A stretch of 64,000 bases of DNA from Sacculina carcini (lineage: Eukaryota; Arthropoda; Thecostraca; Sacculinidae). The notes under the pieces were generated by a model, which was given only the letters and a program-made list of their open reading frames with translations, was not told the origin of the DNA and made no database searches. Location: positions 9,457,401-9,521,400 of the forward strand of contig OU696582.1 of assembly GCA_916048095.2 (NCBI GenBank). Reading direction: 5' to 3'. Made by a program: the position numbers and the translations under genes. Shown here in pieces: positions 11,490 to 23,864 of this stretch; within the stretch, counting starts at the first letter, position 1, and each line of letters begins with the position of its first letter.

Positions 11490-13845
11490 GTGTGCCCTAA
11501 GTGTTACCTAAGTGTTACCTAAGTGTTACCTAAGTGTAGCCTAAGTGTAGCCTAAGTGTTACCTAAGTGTTACCTAAGTGTTACCTAAGTGTGCCCTAAG
11601 TGTTACCTAAGTGTGCCCTAAGTGTGCCCTAAGTGTTACCTAAGTGTACCCTAAGTGTTACCTAAGTGTGCCCTAACTGTTACCTAAGTGTGCCCTAAGT
11701 GTTACCTAAGTGTTACCTAAGTGTGCCCTAACTGTTACCTAAGTGTGCCCTAACTGTTACCTAAGTGTGCCCTAAGTGTTACCTAAGGGTACCCTAAGTG
11801 TTACCTAAGTGTACCCTAAGTGTTACCTAAGTGTTACCTAAGTGTGCCCTAAGTGTTACCTAAGTGTTACCTAAGTGTGCCCTAAGTGTAGCCTAAGTGT
11901 AGCCTAAGTGTTACCTAAGTGTTACCTAAGTGTTACCTAAGTGTTACCTAAGTGTTACCTAAGTGTTACCTAAGTGTTACCTAAGTGTTACCTAAGTGTT
12001 ACCTAAGTGTTACCTAAGTGTTACCTAAGTGTTACCTAAATGTGCCCTAAGTGTGCCCTAAGTGTGCCCTAAGTGTTACCTAAGTGTGCCCTAAGTGTTA
12101 CCTAAGTGTGCCCTAAGTGTTACCTAAGTGTGCCCTAAGTGTTACCTAAGTGTGCCCTAAGTGTTACCTAAGTGTGCCCTAAGTGTTACCTAAGTGTGCC
12201 CTAAGTGTTACCTAAGTGTGCCCTAAGTGTTACCTAAGTGTGCCCTAAGTGTTACCTAAGTGTGCCCTAAGTGTTACCTAAGTGTTACCTAAGTGTTACC
12301 TAACTGTGCCCTAAGTGTTACCTAAGTGTGCCCTAAGTGTTACCTAAGTGTGCCCTAAGTGTTACCTAAGTGTGCCCTAAGTGTTACCTAAGTGTGCCCT
12401 AACTGTTACCTAAGTGTGCCCTAAGTGTGCCCTAACTGTTACCTAAGTGTGCCCTAAGTGTTACCTAAGTGTGCCCTAAGTGTTACCTAAGTGTTACCTA
12501 AGTGTGCCCTAAGTGTTACCTAAGTGTTACCTAAGTGTTACCTAAATGTGCCCTAAGTGTGCCCTAAGTGTGCCCTAAGTGTTACCTAAGTGTGCCCTAA
12601 GTGTTACCTAAGTGTGCCCTAAGTGTTACCTAAGTGTGCCCTAAGTGTTACCTAAGTGTGCCCTAAGTGTTACCTAAGTGTGCCCTAAGTGTTACCTAAG
12701 TGTGCCCTAAGTGTTACCTAAGTGTGCCCTAAGTGTTACCTAAGTGTGCCCTAAGTGTTACCTAAGTGTTACCTAAGTGTTACCTAACTGTGCCCTAAGT
12801 GTTACCTAAGTGTGCCCTAAGTGTTACCTAAGTGTGCCCTAAGTGTTACCTAAGTGTGCCCTAAGTGTTACCTAAGTGTGCCCTAAGTGTTACCTAAGTG
12901 TGCCCTAAGTTTCACCTAAGTGTTACCTAACTGTTACCTAAGTGTGCCCTAAGTGTTACCTAAGTGTGCCCTAAGTGTTACCTAAGTGTGCCCTAAGTGT
13001 TACCTAAGTGTGCCCTAAGTGTTACCTAAGTGTTACCTAAGTGTTACCTAAGTGTGCCCTAAGTTTTACCTAAGTGTGCCCTAAGTGTTACCTAAGTGTG
13101 CCCTAAGTGTTACCTAAGTGTGCCCTAAGTGTTACCTAAGTGTTACCCAAGTGTTACCTAAGTGTTACCTAAGTGTGCCCTAAGTGTTACCTAAGTGTGC
13201 CCTAACTGTTACCTAAGTGTGCCCTAACTGTTACCTAAGTGTGCCCTAAGTGTTACCTAAGTGTGCCCTAAGTGTTACCTAAGTGTGCCCTAAGTGTTAC
13301 CTAAGTGTGCCCTAAGTGTTACCTAAGTGTGCCCTAAGTGTTACCTAAGTGTTACCTAAGTGTTACCTAAGTGTTACCTAAGTGTGCCCTAAGTTTCACC
13401 TAAGTGTTACCTAACTGTTACCTAAGTGTGCCCTAAGTGTAGCCTAAGTGTAGCCTAAGTGTTACCTAAGTGTTACCTAAGTGTTACCTAAGTGTTACCT
13501 AAGTGTTACCTAAGTGTTACCTAAGTGTGCCCTAAGTGTGCCCTAAGTGTTACCTAAGTGTACCCTAAGTGTTACCTAAGTGTGCCCTAACTGTTACCTA
13601 AGTGTGCCCTAAGTGTTACCTAAGTGTTACCTAAGTGTGCCCTAACTGTTACCTAAGTGTGCCCTAACTGTTACCTAAGTGTGCCCTAAGTGTTACCTAA
13701 GGGTACCCTAAGTGTTACCTAAGTGTACCCTAAGTGTTACCTAAGTGTTACCTAAGTGTGCCCTAAGTGTTACCTAAGTGTTACCTAAGTGTGCCCTAAG
13801 TGTAGCCTAAGTGTAGCCTAAGTGTTACCTAAGTGTTACCTAAGT
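11490..13845. repeat. 3,135-bp higher-order repeat, copy 2 (partial)
   Basis: Collinear with 8,355-10,710. The match ends near 13,845, where this copy runs into GTTTCAC after a short TAC run while copy 1 continues with a GCC monomer. The same family appears again at about 42.6-44.1 kb, where AAGGG to AAATG spacing (42,869 to 43,122, 253 bp) equals that at 8,650 to 8,903 and at 11,785 to 12,038. Confidence 0.9.
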
Positions 13846-16149
13846 GTTACCTAAGTTTCACCTAAGTGTTACCTAACTGTTACCTAAGTGTGCCCTAAGT
13901 GTTACCTAAGTGTGCCCTAAGTGTTACCTAAGTGTGCCCTAAGTGTTACCTAAGTGTGCCCTAAGTGTTACCTAAGTGTGCCCTAAGTGTTACCTAAGTG
14001 TGCCCTAAGTTTTACCTAAGTGTGCCCTAAGTGTTACCTAAGTGTGCCCTAAGTGTTACCTAAGTGTGCCCTAAGTGTTACCTAAGTGTTACCTAAGTGT
14101 TACCTAACTGTGCCCTAAGTGTTACCTAAGTGTGCCCTAAGTGTTACCTAAGTGTGCCCTAAGTGTTACCTAAGTGTTACCTAAGTGTTACCTAAGTGTT
14201 ACCTAAGTGTTACCTAAGTGTGCTCTAAGTGTTACCTAAGTGTGCCCTAAGTGTTACCTAAGTGTGCCCTAAGTGTTACCTAAGTGTGCCCTAAGTGTTA
14301 CCTAAGTGTTACCCAAGTGTTACCTAAGTGTTACCTAAGTGTGCCCTAAGTGTTACCTAAGTGTGCCCTAACTGTTACCTAAGTGTGCCCTAAGTGTTAC
14401 CTAAGTGTGCCCTAAGTGTTACCTAAGTGTTACCTAAGTGTTACCTAAGTGTGCCCTAACTGTTACCTAAGTGTGCCCTAAGTGTTACCTAAGTGTTACC
14501 TATGTGTGCCCTAAGTGTTACCTAAGTGTTACCTAAGTGTGCCCTAAGTGTTACCTAAGTGTGCCCTAAGTGTTACCTAAGTGTGCCCTAAGTGTTACCT
14601 AAGTGTACCCTAAGTGTTACCTAAGTGTGCCCTAAGTGTTACCTAAGTGTGCCCTAAGTTTCACCTAAGTGTTACCTAACTGTTACCTAAGTGTGCCCTA
14701 AGTGTTACCTAAGTGTGCCCTAAGTGTTACCTAAGTGTGCCCTAAGTGTTACCTAAGTGTGCCCTAAGTGTTACCTAAGTGTTACCTAAGTGTGCCCTAA
14801 GTGTTACCTAAGTGTGCCCTAACTGTTACCTAAGTGTGCCCTAAGTGTTACCTAAGTGTTACCTAAGTGTGCCCTAAGTGTTACCTAAGTGTGCCCTAAG
14901 TGTTACCTAAGTGTTACCTAAGTGTTACCTAACTGTGCCCTAAGTGTTACCTAAGTGTGCCCTAAGTGTTACCTAAGTGTGCCCTAAGTGTTACCTAAGT
15001 GTGCCCTAAGTGTTACCTAAGTGTGCCCTAACTGTTACCTAAGTGTGCCCTAAGTGTGCCCTAACTGTTACCTAAGTGTGCCCTAAGTGTTACCTAAGTG
15101 TGCCCTAAGTGTTACCTAAGTGTTACCTAAGTGTGCCCTAAGTGTTACCTAAGTGTGCCCTAAGTGTTACCTAAGTGTGCCCTAAGTGTTACCTAAGTGT
15201 GCCCTAAGTTTCACCTAAGTGTTACCTAACTGTTACCTAAGTGTGCCCTAAGTGTTACCTAAGTGTGCCCTAAGTGTTACCTAAGTGTGCCCTAAGTGTT
15301 ACCTAAGTGTGCCCTAAGTGTTACCTAAGTGTGCCCTAACTGTTACCTAAGTGTGCCCTAAGTGTTACCTAAGTGTTACCTAAGTGTGCCCTAAGTGTTA
15401 CCTAAGTGTGCCCTAAGTGTTACCTAAGTGTGCCCTAAGTGTTACCTAAGTGTGCCCTAAGTGTTACCTAAGTGTGCCCTAAGTGTTACCTAAGTGTGCC
15501 CTAAGTGTTACCTAAGTGTTACCTAAGTGTGCCCTAAGTGTTACCTAAGTGTGCCCTAAGTGTTACCTAAGTGTGCCCTAAGTGTTACCTAAGTGTGCCC
15601 TAAGTTTCACCTAAGTGTTACCTAACTGTTACCTAAGTGTGCCCTAAGTGTTACCTAAGTGTGCCCTAAGTGTTACCTAAGTGTGCCCTAAGTGTTACCT
15701 AAGTGTGCCCTAAGTGTTACCTAAGTGTGCCCTAACTGTTACCTAAGTGTGCCCTAAGTGTTACCTAAGTGTGCCCTAAGTGTTACCTAAGTGTGCCCTA
15801 AGTGTTACCTAAGTGTGCCCTAAGTGTTACCTAAGTGTGCCCTAAGTGTTACCTAAGTGTGCCCTAAGTGTTACCTAAGTGTGCCCTAAGTGTGCCCTAA
15901 GTGTTACCTAAGTGTGCCCTAAGTGTTACCTAAGTGTGCCCTAACTGTTACCTAAGTGTGCCCTAAGTGTTACCTAAGTGTTACCTAAGTGTGCCCTAAG
16001 TGTTACCTAAGTGTGCCCTAAGTGTTACCTAAGTGTGCCCTAAGTGTTACCTAAGTGTGCCCTAAGTGTTACCTAAGTGTGCCCTAAGTGTTACCTAAGT
16101 GTGCCCTAAGTGTTACCTAAGTGTTACCTAAGTGTTACCTAAGTGTTAC
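13846..16149. repeat. Patchwork of GTTTCACC-marked cassettes
   Basis: TAC-GCC dimers with cassettes in which GTTTCACC is followed by a TAC monomer and then a CTG-start monomer; GTTTCAC recurs near 13,855, 14,658, 15,208 and 15,604. One TATGTG (about 14,501) and several GCC monomers followed by a CTG-start monomer are present. The ingredients are those of the 8.4-13.8 kb repeat in a different order. I found no single long collinear partner by eye, and nothing other than satellite. Confidence 0.7.
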
Positions 16150-18104
16150 CTAAGTGTGCCCTAAGTGTGCCCTAAGTGTTACCTAAGTGTTACCTAAGTG
16201 TGCCCTAAGTGTTACCTAAGTGTGCCCTAAGTGTTACCTAAGTGTGCCCTAAGTGTTACCTAAGTGTGCCCTAAGTGTGCCCTAAGTGTTACCTAAGTGT
16301 TACCTAAGTGTTACCTAAGTGTTACCTAAGTGTACCCTAAGTGTTACCAAGTGTTACCTAAGTGTTACCTAAGTGTTACCTAAGTGTTACCTAAGTGCTA
16401 CCTAAGTGTTACCTAAGTGTTACCTAAGTGTTACCTAAGTGTTACCTAAGTGTTACCTAAGTGTGCCCTAAGTGTGCCCTAAGTGTGCCCTAAGTGTTAC
16501 CTAAGTGTTACCTAAGTGTGCCCTAAGTGTTACCTAAGTGCGCCCTAACTGTTACCTAAGTGTGCCCTAACTGTTACCTAAGTGTGCCCTAAGTGTTACC
16601 TAAGTGTACCCTAAGTGTTACCTAAGTGTACCCTAAGTGTTAACTAAGTGTACCCTAAGTGTTACCTAAGTGTTACCTAAGTGTGCCCTAAGTGTTACCT
16701 AAGTGTTACCTAAGTGTGCCCTAAGTGTAGCCTAAGTGTAGCCTAAGTGTTACCTAAGTGTTACCTAAGTGTTACCTAAGTGTGCCCTAAGTGTTACCTA
16801 AGTGTGCCCTAAGTGTGCCCTAAGTGTTACCTAAGTGTACCCTAAGTGTTACCTAAGTGTGCCCTAACTGTTACCTAAGTGTGCCCTAAGTGTTACCTAA
16901 GTGTTACCTAAGTGTGCCCTAAGTGTAGCCTAAGTGTAGCCTAAGTGTTACCTAAGTGTTACCTAAGTGTTACCTAAGTGTTACCTAAGTGTTACCTAAG
17001 TGTTACCTAAGTGTGCCCTAAGTGTTACCTAAGTGTGCTCTAAGTGTTACCTAAGTGTGCCCTAAGTGTTACCTAAGTGTGCCCTAAGTGTTACCTAAGT
17101 GTGCCCTAAGTGTTACCTAAGTGTTACCCAAGTGTTACCTAAGTGTTACCTAAGTGTGCCCTAAGTGTTACCTAAGTGTGCCCTAACTGTTACCTAAGTG
17201 TGCCCTAAGTGTTACCTAAGTGTGCCCTAAGTGTTACCTAAGTGTTACCTAAGTGTTACCTAAGTGTGCCCTAACTGTTACCTAAGTGTGCCCTAAGTGT
17301 TACCTAAGTGTTACATATGTGTGCCCTAAGTGTTACCTAAGTGTTACCTAAGTGTGCCCTAAGTGTTACCTAAGTGTGCCCTAAGTGTTACCTAAGTGTG
17401 CCCTAAGTGTTACCTAAGTGTACCCTAAGTGTTACCTAAGTGTGCCCTAAGTGTTACCTAAGTGTGCCCTAAGTGTTACCTAAGTGTGCCTAAGTGTGCC
17501 CTAAGTGTTACCTAAGTGTGCCCTAACTGTTACCTAAGTGTGCCCTAAGTGTGCCCTAACTGTTACCCAAGTGTGCCCTAAGTGTTACCTAAGTGTGCCC
17601 TAAGTGTTACCTAAGTGTTACCTAAGTGTGCCCTAAGTGTTACCTAAGTGTGCCCTAAGTGTTACCTAAGTGTGCCCTAAGTGTTACCTAAGTGTGCCCT
17701 AAGTTTTACCTAAGTGTTACCTAACTGTTACCTAAGTGTGCCCTAAGTGTTACCTAAGTGTGCCCTAAGTGTTACCTAAGTGTGCCCTAAGTGTTACCTA
17801 AGTGTGCCCTAAGTGTTACCTAAGTGTGCCCTAACTGTTACCTAAGTGTGCCCTAAGTGTTACCTAAGTGTGCCCTAAGTGTTACCTAAGTGTGCCCTAA
17901 GTGTTACCTAAGTGTGCCCTAAGTGTTACCTAAGTGTGCCCTAAGTGTTACCTAAGTGTGCCCTAAGTGTTACCTAAGTGTGCCCTAAGTGTTACCTAAG
18001 TGTTACCTAAGTGTACCCTAAGTGTTACCAAGTGTTACCTAAGTGTTACCTAAGTGTTACCTAAGTGTTACCTAAGTGTGCCCTAAGTGTTACCTAAGTG
18101 TTAC
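16150..18104. repeat. ~1,944-bp tandem higher-order repeat, copy 1
   Basis: Markers recur 1,944-1,956 bp later: TACCAAG 16,348 and 18,303 (1,955), GCGCCC 16,540 and 18,484 (1,944), TATGTG 17,316 and 19,260 (1,944), TACCAAG 18,029 and 19,985 (1,956). The differences are one monomer near 18.42 kb (two GCC monomers instead of three), another monomer and the 10-bp GCC monomer at 17,484. This copy has the private change ACATATGT at 17,313, where other copies have CCTATGT. It aligns with 6.66-7.5 kb at offset 9,810, with compensating 22-bp gains and losses near 16.8-16.9 kb. Confidence 0.87.
17484..17493 (+). repeat. Unique 10-bp GCC monomer (C deleted)
   Basis: GTGTGCCTAA replaces GTGTGCCCTAA. 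It is the only shortened GCC monomer I found and lies in the first copy of the 1,944-bp tandem. The corresponding place in the second copy, near 19.43 kb, is full length, so the deletion is younger than that duplication, or is a sequencing or assembly error in a CCC run. Confidence 0.85.
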
Positions 18105-20101
18105 CTAAGTGTGCCCTAAGTGTGCCCTAAGTGTTACCTAAGTGTTACCTAAGTGTGCCCTAAGTGTTACCTAAGTGTGCCCTAAGTGTTACCTAAGTGT
18201 GCCCTAAGTGTTACCTAAGTGTGCCCTAAGTGTGCCCTAAGTGTTACCTAAGTGTTACCTAAGTGTTACCTAAGTGTTACCTAAGTGTACCCTAAGTGTT
18301 ACCAAGTGTTACCTAAGTGTTACCTAAGTGTTACCTAAGTGTTACCTAAGTGCTACCTAAGTGTTACCTAAGTGTTACCTAAGTGTTACCTAAGTGTTAC
18401 CTAAGTGTTACCTAAGTGTGCCCTAAGTGTGCCCTAAGTGTTACCTAAGTGTTACCTAAGTGTGCCCTAAGTGTTACCTAAGTGCGCCCTAACTGTTACC
18501 TAAGTGTGCCCTAACTGTTACCTAAGTGTGCCCTAAGTGTTACCTAAGTGTACCCTAAGTGTTACCTAAGTGTACCCTAAGTGTTAACTAAGTGTACCCT
18601 AAGTGTTACCTAAGTGTTACCTAAGTGTGCCCTAAGTGTTACCTAAGTGTTACCTAAGTGTGCCCTAAGTGTAGCCTAAGTGTAGCCTAAGTGTTACCTA
18701 AGTGTTACCTAAGTGTTACCTAAGTGTGCCCTAAGTGTGCCCTAAGTGTTACCTAAGTGTACCCTAAGTGTTACCTAAGTGTGCCCTAACTGTTACCTAA
18801 GTGTGCCCTAAGTGTTACCTAAGTGTTACCTAAGTGTGCCCTAAGTGTTACCTAAGTGTGCCCTAAGTGTAGCCTAAGTGTAGCCTAAGTGTTACCTAAG
18901 TGTTACCTAAGTGTTACCTAAGTGTTACCTAAGTGTTACCTAAGTGTTACCTAAGTGTGCCCTAAGTGTTACCTAAGTGTGCTCTAAGTGTTACCTAAGT
19001 GTGCCCTAAGTGTTACCTAAGTGTGCCCTAAGTGTTACCTAAGTGTGCCCTAAGTGTTACCTAAGTGTTACCCAAGTGTTACCTAAGTGTTACCTAAGTG
19101 TGCCCTAAGTGTTACCTAAGTGTGCCCTAACTGTTACCTAAGTGTGCCCTAAGTGTTACCTAAGTGTGCCCTAAGTGTTACCTAAGTGTTACCTAAGTGT
19201 TACCTAAGTGTGCCCTAACTGTTACCTAAGTGTGCCCTAAGTGTTACCTAAGTGTTACCTATGTGTGCCCTAAGTGTTACCTAAGTGTTACCTAAGTGTG
19301 CCCTAAGTGTTACCTAAGTGTGCCCTAAGTGTTACCTAAGTGTGCCCTAAGTGTTACCTAAGTGTACCCTAAGTGTTACCTAAGTGTGCCCTAAGTGTTA
19401 CCTAAGTGTGCCCTAAGTGTTACCTAAGTGTGCCCTAAGTGTTACCTAAGTGTGCCCTAAGTGTTACCTAAGTGTGCCCTAACTGTTACCTAAGTGTGCC
19501 CTAAGTGTGCCCTAACTGTTACCCAAGTGTGCCCTAAGTGTTACCTAAGTGTGCCCTAAGTGTTACCTAAGTGTTACCTAAGTGTGCCCTAAGTGTTACC
19601 TAAGTGTGCCCTAAGTGTTACCTAAGTGTGCCCTAAGTGTTACCTAAGTGTGCCCTAAGTTTTACCTAAGTGTTACCTAACTGTTACCTAAGTGTGCCCT
19701 AAGTGTTACCTAAGTGTGCCCTAAGTGTTACCTAAGTGTGCCCTAAGTGTTACCTAAGTGTGCCCTAAGTGTTACCTAAGTGTGCCCTAACTGTTACCTA
19801 AGTGTGCCCTAAGTGTTACCTAAGTGTGCCCTAAGTGTTACCTAAGTGTGCCCTAAGTGTTACCTAAGTGTGCCCTAAGTGTTACCTAAGTGTGCCCTAA
19901 GTGTTACCTAAGTGTGCCCTAAGTGTTACCTAAGTGTGCCCTAAGTGTTACCTAAGTGTTACCTAAGTGTACCCTAAGTGTTACCAAGTGTTACCTAAGT
20001 GTTACCTAAGTGTTACCTAAGTGTTACCTAAGTGTGCCCTAAGTGTTACCTAAGTGTTACCTAAGTGTGCCCTAAGTGTGCCCTAAGTGTTACCTAAGTG
20101 T
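18105..20101. repeat. ~1,944-bp tandem higher-order repeat, copy 2
   Basis: Second copy of the tandem. From 19,082 it is also collinear with 33,512 onward at offset 14,430, and 18.48-19.26 kb aligns with 27.93-28.70 kb at offset 9,441 (GCGCCC and TATGTG markers). The start of the 14,430-bp match, 19,082, corresponds to the junction of the 5-kb tandem at 33,512, so this position is a recombination point shared by two places in the array. Confidence 0.85.
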
Positions 20102-21435
20102 GCCCTAACTGTTACCTAAGTGTGCCCGAACTGTTACCTAAGTGTGCCCTAAGTGTTACCTAAGTGTACCCTAAGTGTTACCTAAGTGTACACTAAGTGT
20201 TACCTAAGTGTACCCTAAGTGTGCCCTAACTGTTACCTAAGTGTGCCCTAAGTGTTACCTAAGTGTTACCTAAGTGTGCCCTAAGTGTTACCTAAGTGTG
20301 CCCTAAGTGTTACCTAAGTGTGCCCTAAGTGTTACCTAAGTGTGCCCTAACTGTTACCTAAGTGTGCCCTAAGTGTTACCTAAGTGTTACCTAAGTGTGC
20401 CCTAAGTGTTACCTAAGTGTTACCTAAGTGTGCCCTAAGTGTTACCTAAGTGTGCCCTAAGTGTTACCTAAGTGTGCCCTAAGTGTTACCTAAGTGTTAC
20501 CTAACTGTTACCTAAGTGTGCCCTAAGTGTTACCTAAGTGTGCCCGAAGTGTTACCTAAGTGTGCCCTAAGTGTTACCTAAGTGTGCCCTAAGTGTTACC
20601 TAAGTGTGCCCTAACTGTTACCTAAGTGTGCCCTAAGTGTGCCCTAACTGTTACCTAAGTGTGCCCTAAGTGTTACCTAAGTGTGCCCTAACTGTTACCT
20701 AAGTGTGCCCTAAGTGTTACCTAAGTGTTACCTAAGTGTGCCCTAAGTGTAGCCTAAGTGTAGCCTAAGTGTTACCTAAGTGTTACCTAAGTGTGCCCTA
20801 ACTGTTACCTAAGTGTGCCCTAAGTGTTACCTAAGTGTTACCTAAGTGTGCCCTAAGTGTTACCTAAGTGTGCCCTAAGTGTTACCTAAGTGTGCCCTAA
20901 GTGTTACCTAAGTGTGCCCTAAGTGTTACCTAAGTGTGCCCTAAGTGTTACCTAAGTGTGCCCTAAGTGTTACCTAAGTGTTACCTAAGTGTACCCTAAG
21001 TGTTACCAAGTGTTACCTAAGTGTTACCTAAGTGTTACCTAAGTGTTACCTAAGTGTGCCCTAAGTGTTACCTAAGTGTTACCTAAGTGTGCCCTAAGTG
21101 TTACCTAAGTGTGCCCTAACTGTTACCTAAGTGTGCCCTAACTGTTACCTAAGTGTGCCCTAAGTGTTACCTAAGTGTACCCTAAGTGTTACCTAAGTGT
21201 ACACTAAGTGTTACCTAAGTGTACCCTAAGTGTGCCCTAACTGTTACCTAAGTGTGCCCTAAGTGTTACCTAAGTGTTACCTAAGTGTGCCCTAAGTGTT
21301 ACCTAAGTGTGCCTTAAGTGTTACCTAAGTGTTACCTAAGTGTGCCCTAAGTGTTACCTAAGTGTGCCCTAAGTGTGCCCTAAGTGTTACCTAAGTGTTA
21401 CCTAAGTGTTACCTAAGTGTTACCTAAGTGTACCC
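20102..21435. repeat. Continuation of the block shared with 34.5-35.9 kb
   Basis: Part of the 19,082-21,778 stretch that matches 33,512-36,208 at a constant offset of 14,430: CCCGAAG 20,543 and 34,973, TACCAAG 21,007 and 35,437, GCCTTAAG 21,311 and 35,741, CTTAGAG 21,500 and 35,930. A private difference is CCCGAACTG near 20,126, where the partner has CCCTAACTG. From 20,977 it also matches the start of the window. Confidence 0.88.
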
Positions 21436-23864
21436 TAAGTGTTACCAAGTGTTACCTAAGTGTTACCTAAGTGTGCCCTAAGTGTGCCCTAACTGTTACC
21501 TTAGAGTGCCCTAAGTGTTACCTAAGTGTGCCCTAAGTGTTACCTAAGTGTTACCTAAGTGTGCCCTAAGTGTTACCTAAGTGTGCCCTAAGTGTTACCT
21601 AAGTGTTACCTAAGTGTGCCCTAAGTGTTACCTAAGTGTGCCCTAAGTGTTACCTAAGTGTGCCCTAAGTGTTACCTAAGTGTGCCCTAAGTGTGCCCTA
21701 AGTGTTACCTAAGTGTACACTAAGTGTTACCTAAGTGTACCCTAAGTGTGCCCTAACTGTTACCTAAGTGTGCCCTAACTGTTACCTAAGTGTGCCCTAA
21801 GTGTTACCTAAGTGTTACCTAAGTGTGCCCTAAGTGTAGCCTAAGTGTAGCCTAAGTGTTACCTAAGTGTTACCTAAGTGTGCCCTAAGTGTTACCTAAG
21901 TGTGCCCTAAGTGTGCCCTAAGTGTTACCTAAGTGTTACCTAAGTGTTACCTAAGTGTTACCTAAGTGTACCCTAAGTGTTACCAAGTGTTACCTAAGTG
22001 TTACCTAAGTGTGCCCTAAGTGTTACCTAAGTGTGCCCTAAGTGTTACCTAAGTGTTACCTAAGTGTGCCCTAAGTGTTACCTAAGTGTGCCCTAAGTGT
22101 TACCTAAGTGTACCCTAAGTGTGCCCTAACTGTTACCTAAGTGTGCCCTAACTGTTACCTAAGTGTGCCCTAAGTGTTACCTAAGTGTTACCTAAGTGTG
22201 CCCTAAGTGTAGCCTAAGTGTAGCCTAAGTGTTACCTAAGTGTTACCTAAGTGTGCCCTAACTGTTACCTAAGTGTGCCCTAAGTGTTACCTAAGTGTTA
22301 CCTAAGTGTGCCCTAAGTGTTACCTAAGTGTGCCCTAAGTGTTACCTAAGTGTGCCCTAAGTGTTACCTAAGTGTTACCTAAGTGTGCCCTAAGTGTTAC
22401 CTAAGTGTGCCCTAAGTGTTACCTAAGTGTGCCCTAAGTGTTACCTAAGTGTGCCCTAAGTGTTACCTAAGTGTTACCCAAGTGTTACCTAAGTGTTACC
22501 TAAGTGTGCCCTAAGTGTTACCTAAGTGTGCCCTAACTGTTACCTAAGTGTGCCCTAAGTGTTACCTAAGTGTGCCCTAAGTGTTACCTAAGTGTTACCT
22601 AAGTGTTACCTAAGTGTGCCCTAACTGTTACCTAAGTGTGCCCTAAGTGTTACCTAAGTGTTACCTATGTGTGCCCTAAGTGTTACCTAAGTGTTACCTA
22701 AGTGTGCCCTAAGTGTTACCTAAGTGTGCCCTAAGTGTTACCTAAGTGTGCCCTAAGTGTTACCTAAGTGTACCCTAAGTGTTACCTAAGTGTGCCCTAA
22801 GTGTTACCTAAGTGTGCCCTAAGTGTTACCTAAGTGTGCCCTAAGTGTTACCTAAGTGTGCCCTAAGTGTTACCTAAGTGTGCCCTAACTGTTACCTAAG
22901 TGTGCCCTAAGTGTGCCCTAACTGTTACCCAAGTGTGCCCTAAGTGTTACCTAAGTGTGCCCTAAGTGTTACCTAAGTGTTACCTAAGTGTGCCCTAAGT
23001 GTTACCTAAGTGTGCCCTAAGTGTTACCTAAGTGTGCCCTAAGTGTTACCTAAGTGTGCCCTAAGTTTTACCTAAGTGTTACCTAACTGTTACCTAAGTG
23101 TGCCCTAAGTGTTACCTAAGTGTGCCCTAAGTGTTACCTAAGTGTGCCCTAAGTGTTACCTAAGTGTGCCCTAAGTGTTACCTAAGTGTGCCCTAACTGT
23201 TACCTAAGTGTGCCCTAAGTGTGCCCTAACTGTTACCCAAGTGTGCCCTAAGTGTTACCTAAGTGTGCCCTAAGTGTTACCTAAGTGTTACCTAAGTGTG
23301 CCCTAAGTGTTACCTAAGTGTGCCCTAAGTGTTACCTAAGTGTGCCCTAAGTGTTACCTAAGTGTGCCCTAAGTTTTACCTAAGTGTTACCTAACTGTTA
23401 CCTAAGTGTGCCCTAAGTGTGCCCTAACTGTTACCCAAGTGTGCCCTAAGTGTTACCTAAGTGTGCCCTAAGTGTTACCTAAGTGTGCCCTAAGTGTTAC
23501 CTAAGTGTGCCCTAAGTGTTACCTAAGTGTGCCCTAAGTGTTACCTAAGTGTGCCCTAAGTGTTACCTAAGTGTTACCTAAGTGTTACCTAACTGTGCCC
23601 TAAGTGTTACCTAAGTGTGCCCTAAGTGTTACCTAAGTGTGCCCTAAGTGTTACCTAAGTGTGCCCTAAGTGTTACCTAAGTGTGCCCTAACTGTTACCT
23701 AAGTGTGCCCTAAGTGTGCCCTAAGTGTTACCTAAGTGTGCCTTAAGTGTTACCTAAGTGTTACCTAAGTGTGCCCTAAGTGTTACCTAAGTGTGCCCTA
23801 AGTGTGCCCTAAGTGTTACCTAAGTGTTACCTAAGTGTTACCTAAGTGTTACCTAAGTGTACCC
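21436..23864. repeat. ~2.43-kb tandem higher-order repeat, copy 1
   Basis: TACCAAG at 21,446 and 21,984 recurs at 23,875 and 24,413 (2,429 bp), and TTAGAG at 21,501 recurs at 23,930. Later markers recur at 2,517 bp (TATGTG 22,666 and 25,183; TACCCAAG 22,927 and 25,444), an 88-bp, eight-monomer difference. 22,390-23,222 is identical to 3,790-4,622. A local 308-bp (28-monomer) duplication is seen in TACCCAAG (22,927 and 23,235) and GTTTTACC (23,065 and 23,373), followed by a further TACCCAAG 198 bp on. Confidence 0.86.

Noticed and set aside
17313..17320. ACATATGT 8-bp palindrome as a special site
   Set aside because: A single private C-to-A change in the CCTATGT variant; the homologous sites at 4,066, 7,506 and 19,260 lack it.
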